A stretch of DNA of 64,000 bases from UBA7672 sp965279205 (lineage in GTDB: Bacteria; Pseudomonadota; Alphaproteobacteria; Caulobacterales; Hyphomonadaceae), in NCBI GenBank assembly GCA_965279205.1, contig OZ257144.1, forward strand, positions 2,852,001 through 2,916,000, in the 5' to 3' direction. The notes beneath the pieces are model-generated. The model saw nothing but the letters and a program-made list of their open reading frames with translations. It had not been told where the DNA came from and did not search any database. The stretch's first letter is position 1. Each line of letters opens with the position of its first letter. This document shows, in pieces, positions 1 to 8,612 of this stretch. The position numbers and the translations under genes were made by a program.

Positions 1-2007
1 CTGACCGCCGCCGACATGGTCGTGCGGGTGCCCGGCTTCGACATCAACGACGGCGACGATCGCCGTGGGTTTGGGGCGACGGGCGGAAACGTCCTGATCA
101 ATGGCGAGCGGCCCAGCTCGAAGGCCACCATCTCCGATCAACTCAAGCGCATTCCCGCCGCTTCAGTGCTTCGTGTGGAGATCGTCTCGGGCGGCGGATC
201 GTCGGATGCGAGCGGACAATCGCGCGTCGCCAACGTTGTCCTGAAGCCGAACGCGGGCCTGTCGACGCCGACATCCTGGATTCTCGGCGCACGCTATCTG
301 CAGTACTCGAACCGCCTTGGCTACACGCTGCAGGCGTCCAAGTCGCTCAGCCTTGGCGACAACATGGAGCTCGCCCTTGACCTGCAGGCGCCGAACATAC
401 GCGGTCGAACGGTTGCCTTTGAATCCGTCCGGGCAGCAACCGGAAACCTCACCGAGTATCGGGAGCAATACCAGCAGCCGAACTATAACGGTCTTCAGTT
501 CGCGGCGAACCTAAAATGGCGCGCTGGCCCCCAGGACCGCATCAACCTGAACGGCCTCTTCTATCCGACTGACAATTCGAACGGCATCGGGTCCGTCGCC
601 TACACGCCTGCCGGCGCCATCAAGAGCCAGACCTTTGGCCGTGCGGACTTCACGACCAATCAGCGCGGCGAGGTCAGCGCGGACTGGGAACATACGTTCT
701 CGGACGAGTTTCAGGTCAAGGTCGTGGGCCTCGCCACGGCTTCGACAATAGATCAGACACAGAAACTCCAGACTTGGCTCAGCACGGGTCTGGCCAACAC
801 CCAGATCCAGACGTCGAGCGCCGAAACGGGCGAACGCGTCGGCAGAGCCGTAGCCACCTGGAAGGCAAACGAGTCCCACACGCTCGAGTTTGGCGGCGAA
901 GGCGCGTTCAACTTCCGCGAGACAAGCCTTGCCCTGACGAACCAGGCGCCGGTGGGACCGCCTGTTCCTGTGATCTTTGCCGTTGCCGACACACGCGTCG
1001 AGGAGTTGCGCGGTGAGGCGCTGGTCACCGACATCTGGAACATCTCGGAGCGGCTGTCGCTGACCACGGGCCTCACCTTCGAGGCCTCGCGCATTACGCA
1101 GACAGGCGATGCGAGCAAGGAACGCGAATTCACCTATCCGAAGATGCACATGACCGCGAACTGGAATGTCGGCGCGGGCAATGATGTGCGCGCCAGCCTC
1201 AAGCGCGACATCGCGCAGCTCGATTTTGCTGAGTTCGCATCCTCCTTCAATTCGATCGACGCAACGACAATCGTCGGCAATCCCGACCTCGAGCCTGAGA
1301 AAGCCTGGAAGGCCAAGGTCGAATGGGACCGCAGGTTCGGAAAGAATGGCGCGTTCACGCTGGGCGTGTTCCACGATCAGGTCCAGGACGTGCGGGACCT
1401 TGTGGTGATCGGCGCGAACGATGCCTACGGGAACATCGGAGACGGAACGCGAACAGGGGTGGAGTTCAAGGGCTCATTGCCGCTGGAAAGCTTCGGCTGG
1501 CCTCATGCGGAATTGCGCTTCACCGGCATCTATCAGCAGACCCGGGTCACCGATCCGCTGACAGGAGAGACACGATCGTTTTCGTCCGGCGAAAACAGCA
1601 CTCAGGCGCCACGCAGTGGCGGCGCCGCCGGCGGCCCGCCTCCGCTCAACGTCGGCAACCGGGACTGGGGCTATGTCGCTTCGTTCCGGCAGGACATCCC
1701 TGAACTGAAATCCTCGATCTCCCTGAGCGTTGCCCGAAACGCCGACCGCGAGGAATACAAACGCCTCGAGCACATCTCGCTGAGCCGCGCCGAGCGCGTT
1801 GACCTGAACTTCGAAACCACCGCGATCGAAGGCATCACCCTGCGCATTGGCTTCGGGAACATCTTCTCGCCGCAGGAAGTGCGCGAACGCACTTTCTATT
1901 CGCCCGACCGAAGCAATGGCGTTGTTCTTCGAACGGAGCAGCGCAACAACAAGGGCGGTGGCGACGGGACGCGATCCTATTCCATCCAGCTTGCCGGAAA
2001 ATTCTAG
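1..2007 (+). CDS. TonB-dependent outer-membrane receptor, 3' part (5' end outside window)
   Basis: The frame is open from base 1 and ends at a TAG at 2007, giving 668 residues without signal peptide or TonB box. The first ~70 residues are plug-like: VPGF, then an RGFG/GNVLINGERPSSK stretch, then RIPAASVLRVEIVSGG. The rest is alternating aromatic and polar beta-strand sequence, with a Gly/Pro-rich loop near residue 545 and a terminal Phe, the usual end of a BAM-assembled barrel. The family imports siderophores, cobalamin, sugars or other ligands across the outer membrane using TonB energy; the ligand cannot be read. The neighbouring histidine kinase is convergent, so no operon partner is visible. 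An apparent ATG at 16 is internal to the plug, not the true start. Confidence 0.85.
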   Translation: MTAADMVVRVPGFDINDGDDRRGFGATGGNVLINGERPSSKATISDQLKRIPAASVLRVEIVSGGGSSDASGQSRVANVVLKPNAGLSTPTSWILGARYLQYSNRLGYTLQASKSLSLGDNMELALDLQAPNIRGRTVAFESVRAATGNLTEYREQYQQPNYNGLQFAANLKWRAGPQDRINLNGLFYPTDNSNGIGSVAYTPAGAIKSQTFGRADFTTNQRGEVSADWEHTFSDEFQVKVVGLATASTIDQTQKLQTWLSTGLANTQIQTSSAETGERVGRAVATWKANESHTLEFGGEGAFNFRETSLALTNQAPVGPPVPVIFAVADTRVEELRGEALVTDIWNISERLSLTTGLTFEASRITQTGDASKEREFTYPKMHMTANWNVGAGNDVRASLKRDIAQLDFAEFASSFNSIDATTIVGNPDLEPEKAWKAKVEWDRRFGKNGAFTLGVFHDQVQDVRDLVVIGANDAYGNIGDGTRTGVEFKGSLPLESFGWPHAELRFTGIYQQTRVTDPLTGETRSFSSGENSTQAPRSGGAAGGPPPLNVGNRDWGYVASFRQDIPELKSSISLSVARNADREEYKRLEHISLSRAERVDLNFETTAIEGITLRIGFGNIFSPQEVRERTFYSPDRSNGVVLRTEQRNNKGGGDGTRSYSIQLAGKF

Positions 2008-2027
2008 GCAACCTGTATAGGGCGACC

Positions 2028-3665
2028 TCAGTCGGCCTTCGTCGCCTCGGCGACGGCGCGCGCCAGTTCAGTCAGTCCAAACGGCTTTGGCAGGCGGACA
2101 GCTTCGATCTGAGCGCCGTGGGGAAGCTCGGCATAGCCTGTCGCCAGGATGACGGTGACATCGGGGCGTTCGGCGCGGATAGCCGAGACAAGCTCGGCGC
2201 CAGTCATGCGCGGCATGGCGTAATCGGTCACGACGAGGTCGATCTCCGCTTCACGCTTCAACACGTCAAGAGCCGCGGGACCTGATGAGGCTTCAAGCAC
2301 CTTGTGGCCAAGCTCTTCCAGCATCGCCGTCGTATTCATCAGCACGAGCGCGTCATCATCGACAGCAAGAACCGTCAGGCGGCGCTGACTCACGCCGGCC
2401 TGCGAAGAAGCCGATGGCGTCTCGATCGGCATTTCAGCTTGCGAGGTCGCAACCGGCAGCCACAACTCAGCTGTCGTTCCTATGCCAGGCTCGCTACGGA
2501 GAACCAGCCCCCCATTGAGCTGTTCGGCGAAACCGCGAACCATGGACAGGCCAAGGCCCGTGCCACGACCGACGCCCTTCGTCGTGAAGAACGGCTCCGT
2601 GGCGCGCGCAAGCGTTTCCGCATCCATGCCTTCGCCATTGTCCGATAGCGACAGGCAGACATAGTCGCCTGCCGCCACTTCATTGCCAGCACCTGCCGTT
2701 TGCTCCCTGATGTCGATCACGATCCGGCCGCCGGCCGGCATGGCGTCGCGCGCATTCACGGCGAGATTGAGGATGACCAGTTCAAGCTGGTTCGCATCGG
2801 CATTGGCATGACGCACACCGTCGGCGACGCGCATCTCGACCGAAATCGTGGGGCCCAATGTGCGTTGCAAAAGATCATGAAGCCCGGCGACCAGGTTTGG
2901 CACGTCGAGCGGCTCCAGATTCAACTCCTGCCGCCGCGCGAAAGCCAGCATCCGCTGAGTGAGAGCCGCGCCGCGCTCCGCGCCCTGAACGGCGTTGTCG
3001 AGCAGCTGCAACAGCCTGGGATCGTCCGGCATGCGCTTGCGCAACATCTCCAGGCTGCCAAGCACGGCAGTCAGCAGATTGTTGAAATCGTGCGCGATGC
3101 CGCCGGTAAGCTGGCCGAGAGATTCCATCTTCTGCGATTGGAAGAAGGCTTCCTGCGCTTTCTCCAGCTCTAGCCTGGCCTCCACGCGCTCGGTGATGTC
3201 TCGCGTGATCTTGGCGAAGCCGATGAGTTCGCCGCGATCGTTGCGAATGGCGTCGATCACCACGTTGGCCCAGAAGCGGCTGCCGTCCTTGCGAAGCCGT
3301 TGCGCCTCCTTCTCGTAGCGTCCCTCGCGGGCCGCTATTTCGAGGGCGCGTTGCGGCTCGCCGGCTTCCCGGTCTTCCGGTGTGTAGAAACGCGAGAAGT
3401 GCTGACCGACGATTTCGGCCGCCGTGTAGCCCTTGATCCGGTGTGCGCCGGAATTCCAGTTGCTGACCACCCCGGTCGGGTCGAGCGTGTAGATGGCGTA
3501 GTCGATGACGGCGTCCACCAGCAGCCGAAAACGCTCGCCGTCAGGGATCGGCGCTTCGCCGAGTTCGCCCTCTTTGGTCAGAGCTTCGACCTTCGCCATT
3601 TTTGGTCGAGGCTCCTTGTCAGAGGTCAATCGTCGCGCTCCGTCCGGGGACGCCTGTGATGACAT
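2028..3665 (-). CDS. PAS-domain hybrid sensor histidine kinase with C-terminal receiver
   Basis: A 545-residue soluble hybrid kinase with no membrane segment. A PAS domain lies at about 45-155 (FRLLVDAVIDYAIYTLDPTG, ending FAKITRDITER). A short coiled linker leads to a HisKA-type H-box GGIAHDFNN with His192. The HATPase domain follows: N-box LNLAVNARDAM near 300-309, SDNGEGM near 341, TGLGLSMVRG near 369. The receiver domain spans about 430-545, with VDDD at 435-438, phospho-acceptor Asp481 in VVTDYAMP and Lys527 in LPKPF. The family autophosphorylates on His and relays to the fused Asp; no separate response regulator is adjacent. The start has GGAG 8 bases upstream; an internal ATG at 3599 is less well placed. 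The sensed signal is unknown. Confidence 0.93.
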   Translation of the reverse strand: MSSQASPDGARRLTSDKEPRPKMAKVEALTKEGELGEAPIPDGERFRLLVDAVIDYAIYTLDPTGVVSNWNSGAHRIKGYTAAEIVGQHFSRFYTPEDREAGEPQRALEIAAREGRYEKEAQRLRKDGSRFWANVVIDAIRNDRGELIGFAKITRDITERVEARLELEKAQEAFFQSQKMESLGQLTGGIAHDFNNLLTAVLGSLEMLRKRMPDDPRLLQLLDNAVQGAERGAALTQRMLAFARRQELNLEPLDVPNLVAGLHDLLQRTLGPTISVEMRVADGVRHANADANQLELVILNLAVNARDAMPAGGRIVIDIREQTAGAGNEVAAGDYVCLSLSDNGEGMDAETLARATEPFFTTKGVGRGTGLGLSMVRGFAEQLNGGLVLRSEPGIGTTAELWLPVATSQAEMPIETPSASSQAGVSQRRLTVLAVDDDALVLMNTTAMLEELGHKVLEASSGPAALDVLKREAEIDLVVTDYAMPRMTGAELVSAIRAERPDVTVILATGYAELPHGAQIEAVRLPKPFGLTELARAVAEATKAD

Positions 3666-3732
3666 AGGCCGAACTCCGGCCTCGCCAAATCCGAGCCATT
3701 CAAGGGGTTATGGCGTTGAAACCCCAAAACGA

Positions 3733-3765
3733 GAAACCCCGCCAGATGACTGGCGGGGTTTCCGT
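3733..3765 (-). terminator. Rho-independent-type terminator after the redoxin/cytochrome fusion gene
   Basis: A perfect 13-bp stem (arms 3733-3745 and 3750-3762, GAAACCCCGCCAG type) closes a 4-base loop. Read on the minus strand it is followed by TCGTTTT, and it lies about 25 bases past the stop of the minus-strand gene ending at 3786. A weaker role for upstream plus-strand transcripts cannot be excluded. Confidence 0.7.
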
Positions 3766-3785
3766 TGGCTCGATTTGGCAGACGC

Positions 3786-5828
3786 CTAGTTGTGGCTGCC
3801 CGGCTGCTGGGTCATGGCCGCCGTACCGGCGTCCACTTTCGGAGCCGGGGGCGCTGCCCCGCTGGCGCGCATCTGCTGCATCATCTTCATGGCGGCCGCC
3901 ATTTCAGACTTGCTCAGCGCGCCGTCCTTGTCGGCATCGACCATCGGCAGGTACTGCACGACCGGCTTGAAGCGTGGATCGTTGCGGAACTCCTCCTTGG
4001 TCAGCTTGCCGTCGATATTGTCGTCCAGCGCGCCGAAGGTGATGTTGCCCTGCAGCTGCTGGAACCACTCGTCGTGGCGGTCCTTCGTGGTTTCGCCCTT
4101 GAAGCGGAAGCGCGCGAAGGTGAACAGCATCTCTTCCGAGGTCTGCTCGCCGAACGTCACGTTCTTCTTCGGATCGGGGTTGAAGCCGTTGGCGTCCGAG
4201 TTGTCGTAGACATAGTCCGCGATCAGCAGCGAACCCTTCGGAACCTCAAGCAGCTTGTCGAAGTGGTATTCGCGCTGCCAGGCGAAGTCGTAGCGCGGCT
4301 GGTTCAGCAGCAGCTTCTCCGAACCATCCGGATAGCGGATGCGGAGCTTGGTGGAGTAGCAGCGCGAGTGGCAGTGCGGCTGCACGCCGAAGATCTGCGC
4401 ATCGTGCGGGAACTCGAGATAGGCGGTTTCCGGGTGACGCGCGTCACCAGCGGGGATCTCGAGCGAGAAGTCCGTGATGCTGGCCTGACGAAGGATGTAG
4501 GTCGGCTCTTCCTTGTAGAAGTAGTAGCCGACTTCCGTCTTGTCGGTCGTGGGTTTGCCTACTGGCGTGTAGTGCATCTGATAGGCGAACGAACCGCCCG
4601 GCGGCAGATAGATGCCCGTGCTCTCAGGCGTCAGGTTCGGCGCGCCGCCGGGGCCGTAGCCGCCGAGCGCGACGTTCCACGAGAAGCCGCGGCCGTTCGG
4701 GTCAACCTTCGGGATCCAGCCGGCGAGCGCGTGGTGCACGGTCGGCGTGGCGTTGGCCCAGGCAGTCGCCTTCAGCCATTTGCCTTCGGTGAGGCCGGTC
4801 GGGATCGAGCGGTCCTGATAGTCGACGATGCCGCTTGCCGGCACTTCGAAGGTCGGGACCTGCAGGACAAGGTCGGGCTGGCCGAGCGGCCATTTCGGCG
4901 CCGGCTTGGCGGCTTCCGGCAGCGGGTCCACGCCAGTTCCGCGCGGGCTGCCAGCTTCGATCCAGTTGATCAGGGTTTTGACCTGGGCGTCGGTCGGACG
5001 CATGTCGTCGGTCCAGGTCGAGCCATGGTTGTCGGAGTGATAGGGAGGCATGCGCTTGGTGCGCAGCGCCTCACGGATCATGGGCGACCAGCTCTTCACC
5101 ACCTCATACTTGTCCATCGCGAACGGGCCCATGCCGCCCTGCGTGTGGCAGGCGATGCACTTGTCCGCGAGGATCGGCGCAACCTCAGTGGCGTAGGAGA
5201 TGTTCTTGTACTGCGCGGCCTTGGTGCGATCCGGGAAGTCGATCGCTTTGCCTTTGACCGAAGCTTCGGTGACCGGCGCGGCCTTGCCAGCCAGCATGGC
5301 GGTCAGGGCCGCCGTGAGGTTCGCGTTCTTCTCGGCTTTCACGGCGAAGCTGTCGTCGATCGGGCCGTGATAGGCGACGGTCCAGCCTTTCGGATTGAGG
5401 ATGAAGGCTTCACCGGACTGGGTGACGCCGAGCGCGCGGCCGACGAGCTGCAGTTCATCGGCCAGCACCGGCAGTTTCGCCGAGCCGGGCACGCCCTGGA
5501 ATTTGTCGCCTTTCGCGTTGACGCCCGAGTCGAGCATCAGGAACTCGACGTTCTTGCCGGCAAATGCGTCCTGCACCTTGGCGAGAACAGCGGCGGCGCG
5601 ATCAGAGATCGGGTCGCCGGCAACCGACGAGACGATCACAACCGCCGCCGCGCCTTTGTAGTAGTAGAGCTCGTGGCCCATGCCCGTCTGGTCGGCGAGC
5701 ATGAAGTTGTCAGCCCGCGTTCCCGCGAGCTTCACCGTGGACGGCGCCGCAGTGGCCGCAAGCGCGATTGCCGAGACGGCGGCAGTCAGACCCAACGCAA
5801 ACAGACCAAGCTTGTGCGAACGCTTCAT
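3786..5828 (-). CDS. Secreted redoxin-like / cytochrome c / Cu type II monooxygenase-like / EF-hand fusion protein
   Basis: 680 residues from the ATG at 5828, preceded by GGGGAG; a longer open frame upstream lacks a better site. A signal peptide ends near AATAAP. Domains in order: thioredoxin-fold redoxin-like region (~35-185) without a CxxC; haem c motif CIACH at 224-228; a PHM/DBM-like copper monooxygenase region with HH at 365-366, MHYT at 418-421 and HCH at 485-487; and two EF-hand loops near 602 and 631 (DDNIDGKLTKEE, DADKDGALSKSE). Related monooxygenases use His-His, His-x-His and Met ligands at two coppers, so a periplasmic copper/haem oxidoreductase is likely. Substrate and redox partner are unknown. 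A terminator follows and two tandem hairpins precede it. Confidence 0.75.
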   Translation of the reverse strand: MKRSHKLGLFALGLTAAVSAIALAATAAPSTVKLAGTRADNFMLADQTGMGHELYYYKGAAAVVIVSSVAGDPISDRAAAVLAKVQDAFAGKNVEFLMLDSGVNAKGDKFQGVPGSAKLPVLADELQLVGRALGVTQSGEAFILNPKGWTVAYHGPIDDSFAVKAEKNANLTAALTAMLAGKAAPVTEASVKGKAIDFPDRTKAAQYKNISYATEVAPILADKCIACHTQGGMGPFAMDKYEVVKSWSPMIREALRTKRMPPYHSDNHGSTWTDDMRPTDAQVKTLINWIEAGSPRGTGVDPLPEAAKPAPKWPLGQPDLVLQVPTFEVPASGIVDYQDRSIPTGLTEGKWLKATAWANATPTVHHALAGWIPKVDPNGRGFSWNVALGGYGPGGAPNLTPESTGIYLPPGGSFAYQMHYTPVGKPTTDKTEVGYYFYKEEPTYILRQASITDFSLEIPAGDARHPETAYLEFPHDAQIFGVQPHCHSRCYSTKLRIRYPDGSEKLLLNQPRYDFAWQREYHFDKLLEVPKGSLLIADYVYDNSDANGFNPDPKKNVTFGEQTSEEMLFTFARFRFKGETTKDRHDEWFQQLQGNITFGALDDNIDGKLTKEEFRNDPRFKPVVQYLPMVDADKDGALSKSEMAAAMKMMQQMRASGAAPPAPKVDAGTAAMTQQPGSHN

Positions 5829-5889
5829 GGATATCTCCCCAAGGCCCTCGAAAAGAGGGTGAGCGCAAAGTTGGCGGATACTGATCCTT

Positions 5890-5928
5890 GTTGCCGCGCA
5901 CGGCAACTAGGCGCCGTAGGGGCGCCTA
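5890..5928. other. Two abutting perfect hairpins in the 5' leader of the fusion gene
   Basis: GTTGCCG/CGGCAAC (5890-5896 with 5901-5907, 4-base loop) is directly followed by TAGGCGCC/GGCGCCTA (5908-5915 with 5921-5928, 5-base loop). They lie between modA (stop at 5990) and the minus-strand start at 5828. Neither is followed by a T-run in either direction, so a simple intrinsic terminator is doubtful. They could form stacked RNA stems in the leader or be protein sites. Confidence 0.4.
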
Positions 5929-5989
5929 TCAGCTGAAAGCAGAAAAAATCTTCACTTTGGCGGGAGGTACCCGGGCGTTTCCGCTTCCG

Positions 5990-6787
5990 TCAGCGCAAGC
6001 CAAAGCCGGCCGATTCGAACGAAACCCTAGCCTTGTCAGAGGCCAAAAACGCCAGAAATCCCTTGCCGGGACCGTCCCCCTTTCCGGCCAGGATTGCCGC
6101 CGGATAGGTGATGGGCGTGTGGCCGTCGGCCGGGAATTCACCGGCCACCGTCACGGCGGCGCCGGCGGCCTTCGCGTCGGTCGCATAAACGATTCCCGCA
6201 GCAGCCTCGCCGGTCTCCACAAAACGGAGCGCTGACCGCACATTTTCCGCCCGCGCGGTAGCGGCCTCAACGCCTGCCCAAGCGCCGAAATGCTCAAGCG
6301 CCTCCTTCGCGTATTTGCCGGCTGGAACGCTTTCCGGATTCGCGATCGCGAGCTTTCCGCCCTTTAGCGCCACCGCGAGATTCATGCCCAGCTTCATCTC
6401 GATCGTGAGCGGCTTGTCGGCGGGCGCGATGAGCACCAGCGTGTTGGTCAGAAGCGTCGCCCGGCTCGGAGCCTCGATCAGCGACTTGGCCGCCAACTCA
6501 TCCATCCACGCCTCGTCGGCGGAAAGATAGAGATCCGCCTCCGCGCCCTGCTCGATCTGCCGCGCCAGTTCCGAACTGGCGGCGAAGTTGAACTCCGGCG
6601 CCGGATGGCCCTCGGCGGCATATTGTGCGCCGATCGTCTTCAGCACGTCTGTCAGGCTCGAGGCGGCAAAGACCTTGGCCGCGACTTCCGGCGCCGCTGC
6701 CTCCGGCTTCGGTGTTTCAGCCGGCCCGCACGATGCCAATGCCGCAACGGCGAATCCCGCCAGCGCCAGACGCCAGGTTTTCAGCAT
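5990..6787 (-). CDS. modA: Molybdate ABC transporter substrate-binding lipoprotein ModA
   Basis: 265 residues. A lipoprotein signal with lipobox LASC (Cys20) and a Pro/Ala-rich linker precede the periplasmic binding domain, which begins VFAASSLTDVLKTI. Oxyanion-binding Ser pairs (AASSL and, later, FAASSELARQIEQG) and DLYLSAD are typical of ModA. It should capture molybdate or tungstate in the periplasm and pass it to ModB. It is last in a minus-strand modB-modC-modA operon, 21 bases after modC. modA being last rather than first is the only oddity; function is well supported. Confidence 0.93.
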   Translation of the reverse strand: MLKTWRLALAGFAVAALASCGPAETPKPEAAAPEVAAKVFAASSLTDVLKTIGAQYAAEGHPAPEFNFAASSELARQIEQGAEADLYLSADEAWMDELAAKSLIEAPSRATLLTNTLVLIAPADKPLTIEMKLGMNLAVALKGGKLAIANPESVPAGKYAKEALEHFGAWAGVEAATARAENVRSALRFVETGEAAAGIVYATDAKAAGAAVTVAGEFPADGHTPITYPAAILAGKGDGPGKGFLAFLASDKARVSFESAGFGLR

Positions 6788-6808
6788 GCTTGTCCCTCTG
6801 AGCCCGCC

Positions 6809-7810
6809 CTAGACGGCGTGGGTTTTCACGATCGCCCAGGCGGTGGCGCCCTCTTCAAGATGAAGTTCGGCCAGCGCGTCAGGCGTTATACGTGAAGAAA
6901 TATAGCCCACTTTCGTGACAAGCGAAACAAGCGCGGAGCCATCCGGCTCGCGAAATATGGAGGCGATCGGGCCTTCCCAGACATTGCGCGCCGAAAGGCC
7001 CTTCGGCTCCTCGCGCGCGATCAGCACATTGTCGGCCTTCACCCACACCCCGCCAGCTGTCGGACCACCTGCAATGGCGGCGGCATCGACACGCGCGCCG
7101 AGATCGCGCCGGTCGAGTAGAGAAATGAAGTCAGACCGCCGCATCACGTCGGCGGCTGTTCCGTGCGCCACCACCTGCCCCGCCTTTACAGCGATGACGT
7201 GATCGCCCAGCTCGGCGGCTTCCTCCACCTGATGCGTCACCACCATCATCGGCAGGTTCTGCTCGCGCGACAGCTTGCGCAGCAGAAGAAGGAAAGCGCG
7301 GCGACGCTTGCCATCCAGCGCTGCGAACGGTTCGTCGAGCAGCAGGAATTCCGGCGCCGACACGATCGCGCGAGCAAGCGCGATGCGGCTCTTCTCTCCA
7401 CCAGACAGGTTGCGCACGGGTCTATCGAGCAGGTCCTCGAACTCCAGTTGCCCGGCGATCTCAGCGACAACCGGCGCGTTGCGTGCGGCGGGCCGGCGGC
7501 GCTCGGCATAGCTGAGATTACGATGGACGGTCAGGTGCGGAAACAGCCGAGCATCCTGGAACACCAGGCCGATGCCGCGCGCGTGCGTCCCGACCCGCGT
7601 CTTCGCGGTGACATCTTCCAGCACGCGGCCGTCAAGCGTGACTCGCCCGGTTTCCAGCCTGTGCAGTCCGGCAACCGCGCTGAGCAGCACCGACTTGCCC
7701 GCGCCGGACGGACCGAACACCACGGTGATGCCTTCACTCGGCGCTTCGAAATCCGCTGCCAGACGGAACGCGCCGCGTTGCACGACTGCATCTCGAACCT
7801 GCAGGCTCAC
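6809..7810 (-). CDS. modC: Molybdate ABC transporter ATPase ModC
   Basis: 333 residues, cytoplasmic. Walker A GPSGAGKS at 33-40, Q-loop VFQDARLFPH near 83, signature LSGGE at 135-139, Walker B FLLLDEP at 155-161, and the switch His in VVTHQVEE. The C-terminal ~65 residues form a TOBE-like domain (LSARNVWEGPIASI), which binds molybdate in the family and sets this apart from generic ABC ATPases. Its ATG overlaps the modB stop by four bases (ATGA at 7807-7810), so the two are translationally coupled. It powers molybdate import, ultimately for molybdenum-cofactor enzymes, none of which is in the window. Confidence 0.95.
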   Translation of the reverse strand: MSLQVRDAVVQRGAFRLAADFEAPSEGITVVFGPSGAGKSVLLSAVAGLHRLETGRVTLDGRVLEDVTAKTRVGTHARGIGLVFQDARLFPHLTVHRNLSYAERRRPAARNAPVVAEIAGQLEFEDLLDRPVRNLSGGEKSRIALARAIVSAPEFLLLDEPFAALDGKRRRAFLLLLRKLSREQNLPMMVVTHQVEEAAELGDHVIAVKAGQVVAHGTAADVMRRSDFISLLDRRDLGARVDAAAIAGGPTAGGVWVKADNVLIAREEPKGLSARNVWEGPIASIFREPDGSALVSLVTKVGYISSRITPDALAELHLEEGATAWAIVKTHAV

Positions 7811-8493
7811 GCTTCGAGCCTCCGCCGCGCCCAGCGTTGCAGCATCTCCGCCGCGATCAGGCCAACGATGGCCGCCGTCATCGAGATCGTCGCAAGCCGC
7901 ATCGCCGCTGCTTCATTGCCGGGGATCTGCAGGGCCGAATAGATCGCCAGCGGCAGCGTCTGCGTCTGGCCCTCAACGTTGGAGGCAAAGGTGATGACGG
8001 CGCCGAACTCACCCAGCCCCGCCGCAAACGCGGTAACGGCGCCGGCAAGCACGCCGGGCCAGGCCAGCGGCAGCGCCAGCGACCAGAACCTGTCCCACGG
8101 CCCCGCGCGAAGAACGGCGGCGGCCTCGAACAGTCCTCGATCGGTTGCTTCGAATGACAGGCGGATGGCGCGCACCATCAGCGGAAAGGCCATCACCGCC
8201 GTCGCAACCGCTGCACCCTCGGCCGAGAAGGCCAGCTGAATTCCGAACGTCGATTTGAGCCAGCCCCCGAACGGACTGCGAACACCGAGAAAAAGAAGCA
8301 GGTAGAAGCCGATCAGGACTGGCGGCAGCACAAGTGGCAGGTGCGCAATCGCATCCAGCACCGACTTGCCGGGAAATTTCGGCCGCGACAGCGCCCATGC
8401 GAACGTGATCGCCACCGGCAGCGAGAAAAGCACGGCGCGCCCGGCAACGCCGAGGCTCGTCGACAGAATCTGCATTTCTCCGGCCGTCAGCAT
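7807..8493 (-). CDS. modB: Molybdate ABC transporter permease ModB
   Basis: 228 residues from the ATG at 8493. This start aligns with enterobacterial ModB, which begins with a short M-x-LT-x-E-x-Q segment before the first helix; ATGs at 8505 and further upstream are possible but lack a good ribosome site. Several hydrophobic helices are visible, including a conserved FPGKSVLDAIAHLPLVLPP segment. The EAAAVLRAGPWDRFWSLALPLAWPG loop is the cytoplasmic EAA motif that contacts ModC. It is first gene of modBCA. A single TATAACG at 8550-8556 upstream resembles half a ModE site, but no second half is seen. Confidence 0.93.
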   Translation of the reverse strand: MLTAGEMQILSTSLGVAGRAVLFSLPVAITFAWALSRPKFPGKSVLDAIAHLPLVLPPVLIGFYLLLFLGVRSPFGGWLKSTFGIQLAFSAEGAAVATAVMAFPLMVRAIRLSFEATDRGLFEAAAVLRAGPWDRFWSLALPLAWPGVLAGAVTAFAAGLGEFGAVITFASNVEGQTQTLPLAIYSALQIPGNEAAAMRLATISMTAAIVGLIAAEMLQRWARRRLEA

Positions 8494-8612
8494 GGCGCGC
8501 ACCATGTCGCGAGCCCTGCCCGGCCTCAAGTGCGCTCGTTTCTCGCGCGTATAACGTCGCAATCCCCTTCAAAGGCTGGCCTTGGCGGCTGGAACCTGCT
8601 TCATGCCCGCCG

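Noticed and set aside
3765..5936. A 723-codon open frame on the plus strand
   Set aside because: Antisense to the secreted fusion gene, whose domains, signal peptide and ribosome site are clear; the plus-strand product is Arg/Val-rich with no motif, as expected of a high-GC shadow.
8494..8612. ModE site or Moco riboswitch before modB
   Set aside because: Only one TATAACG half-site is visible and no matching second half or riboswitch core.
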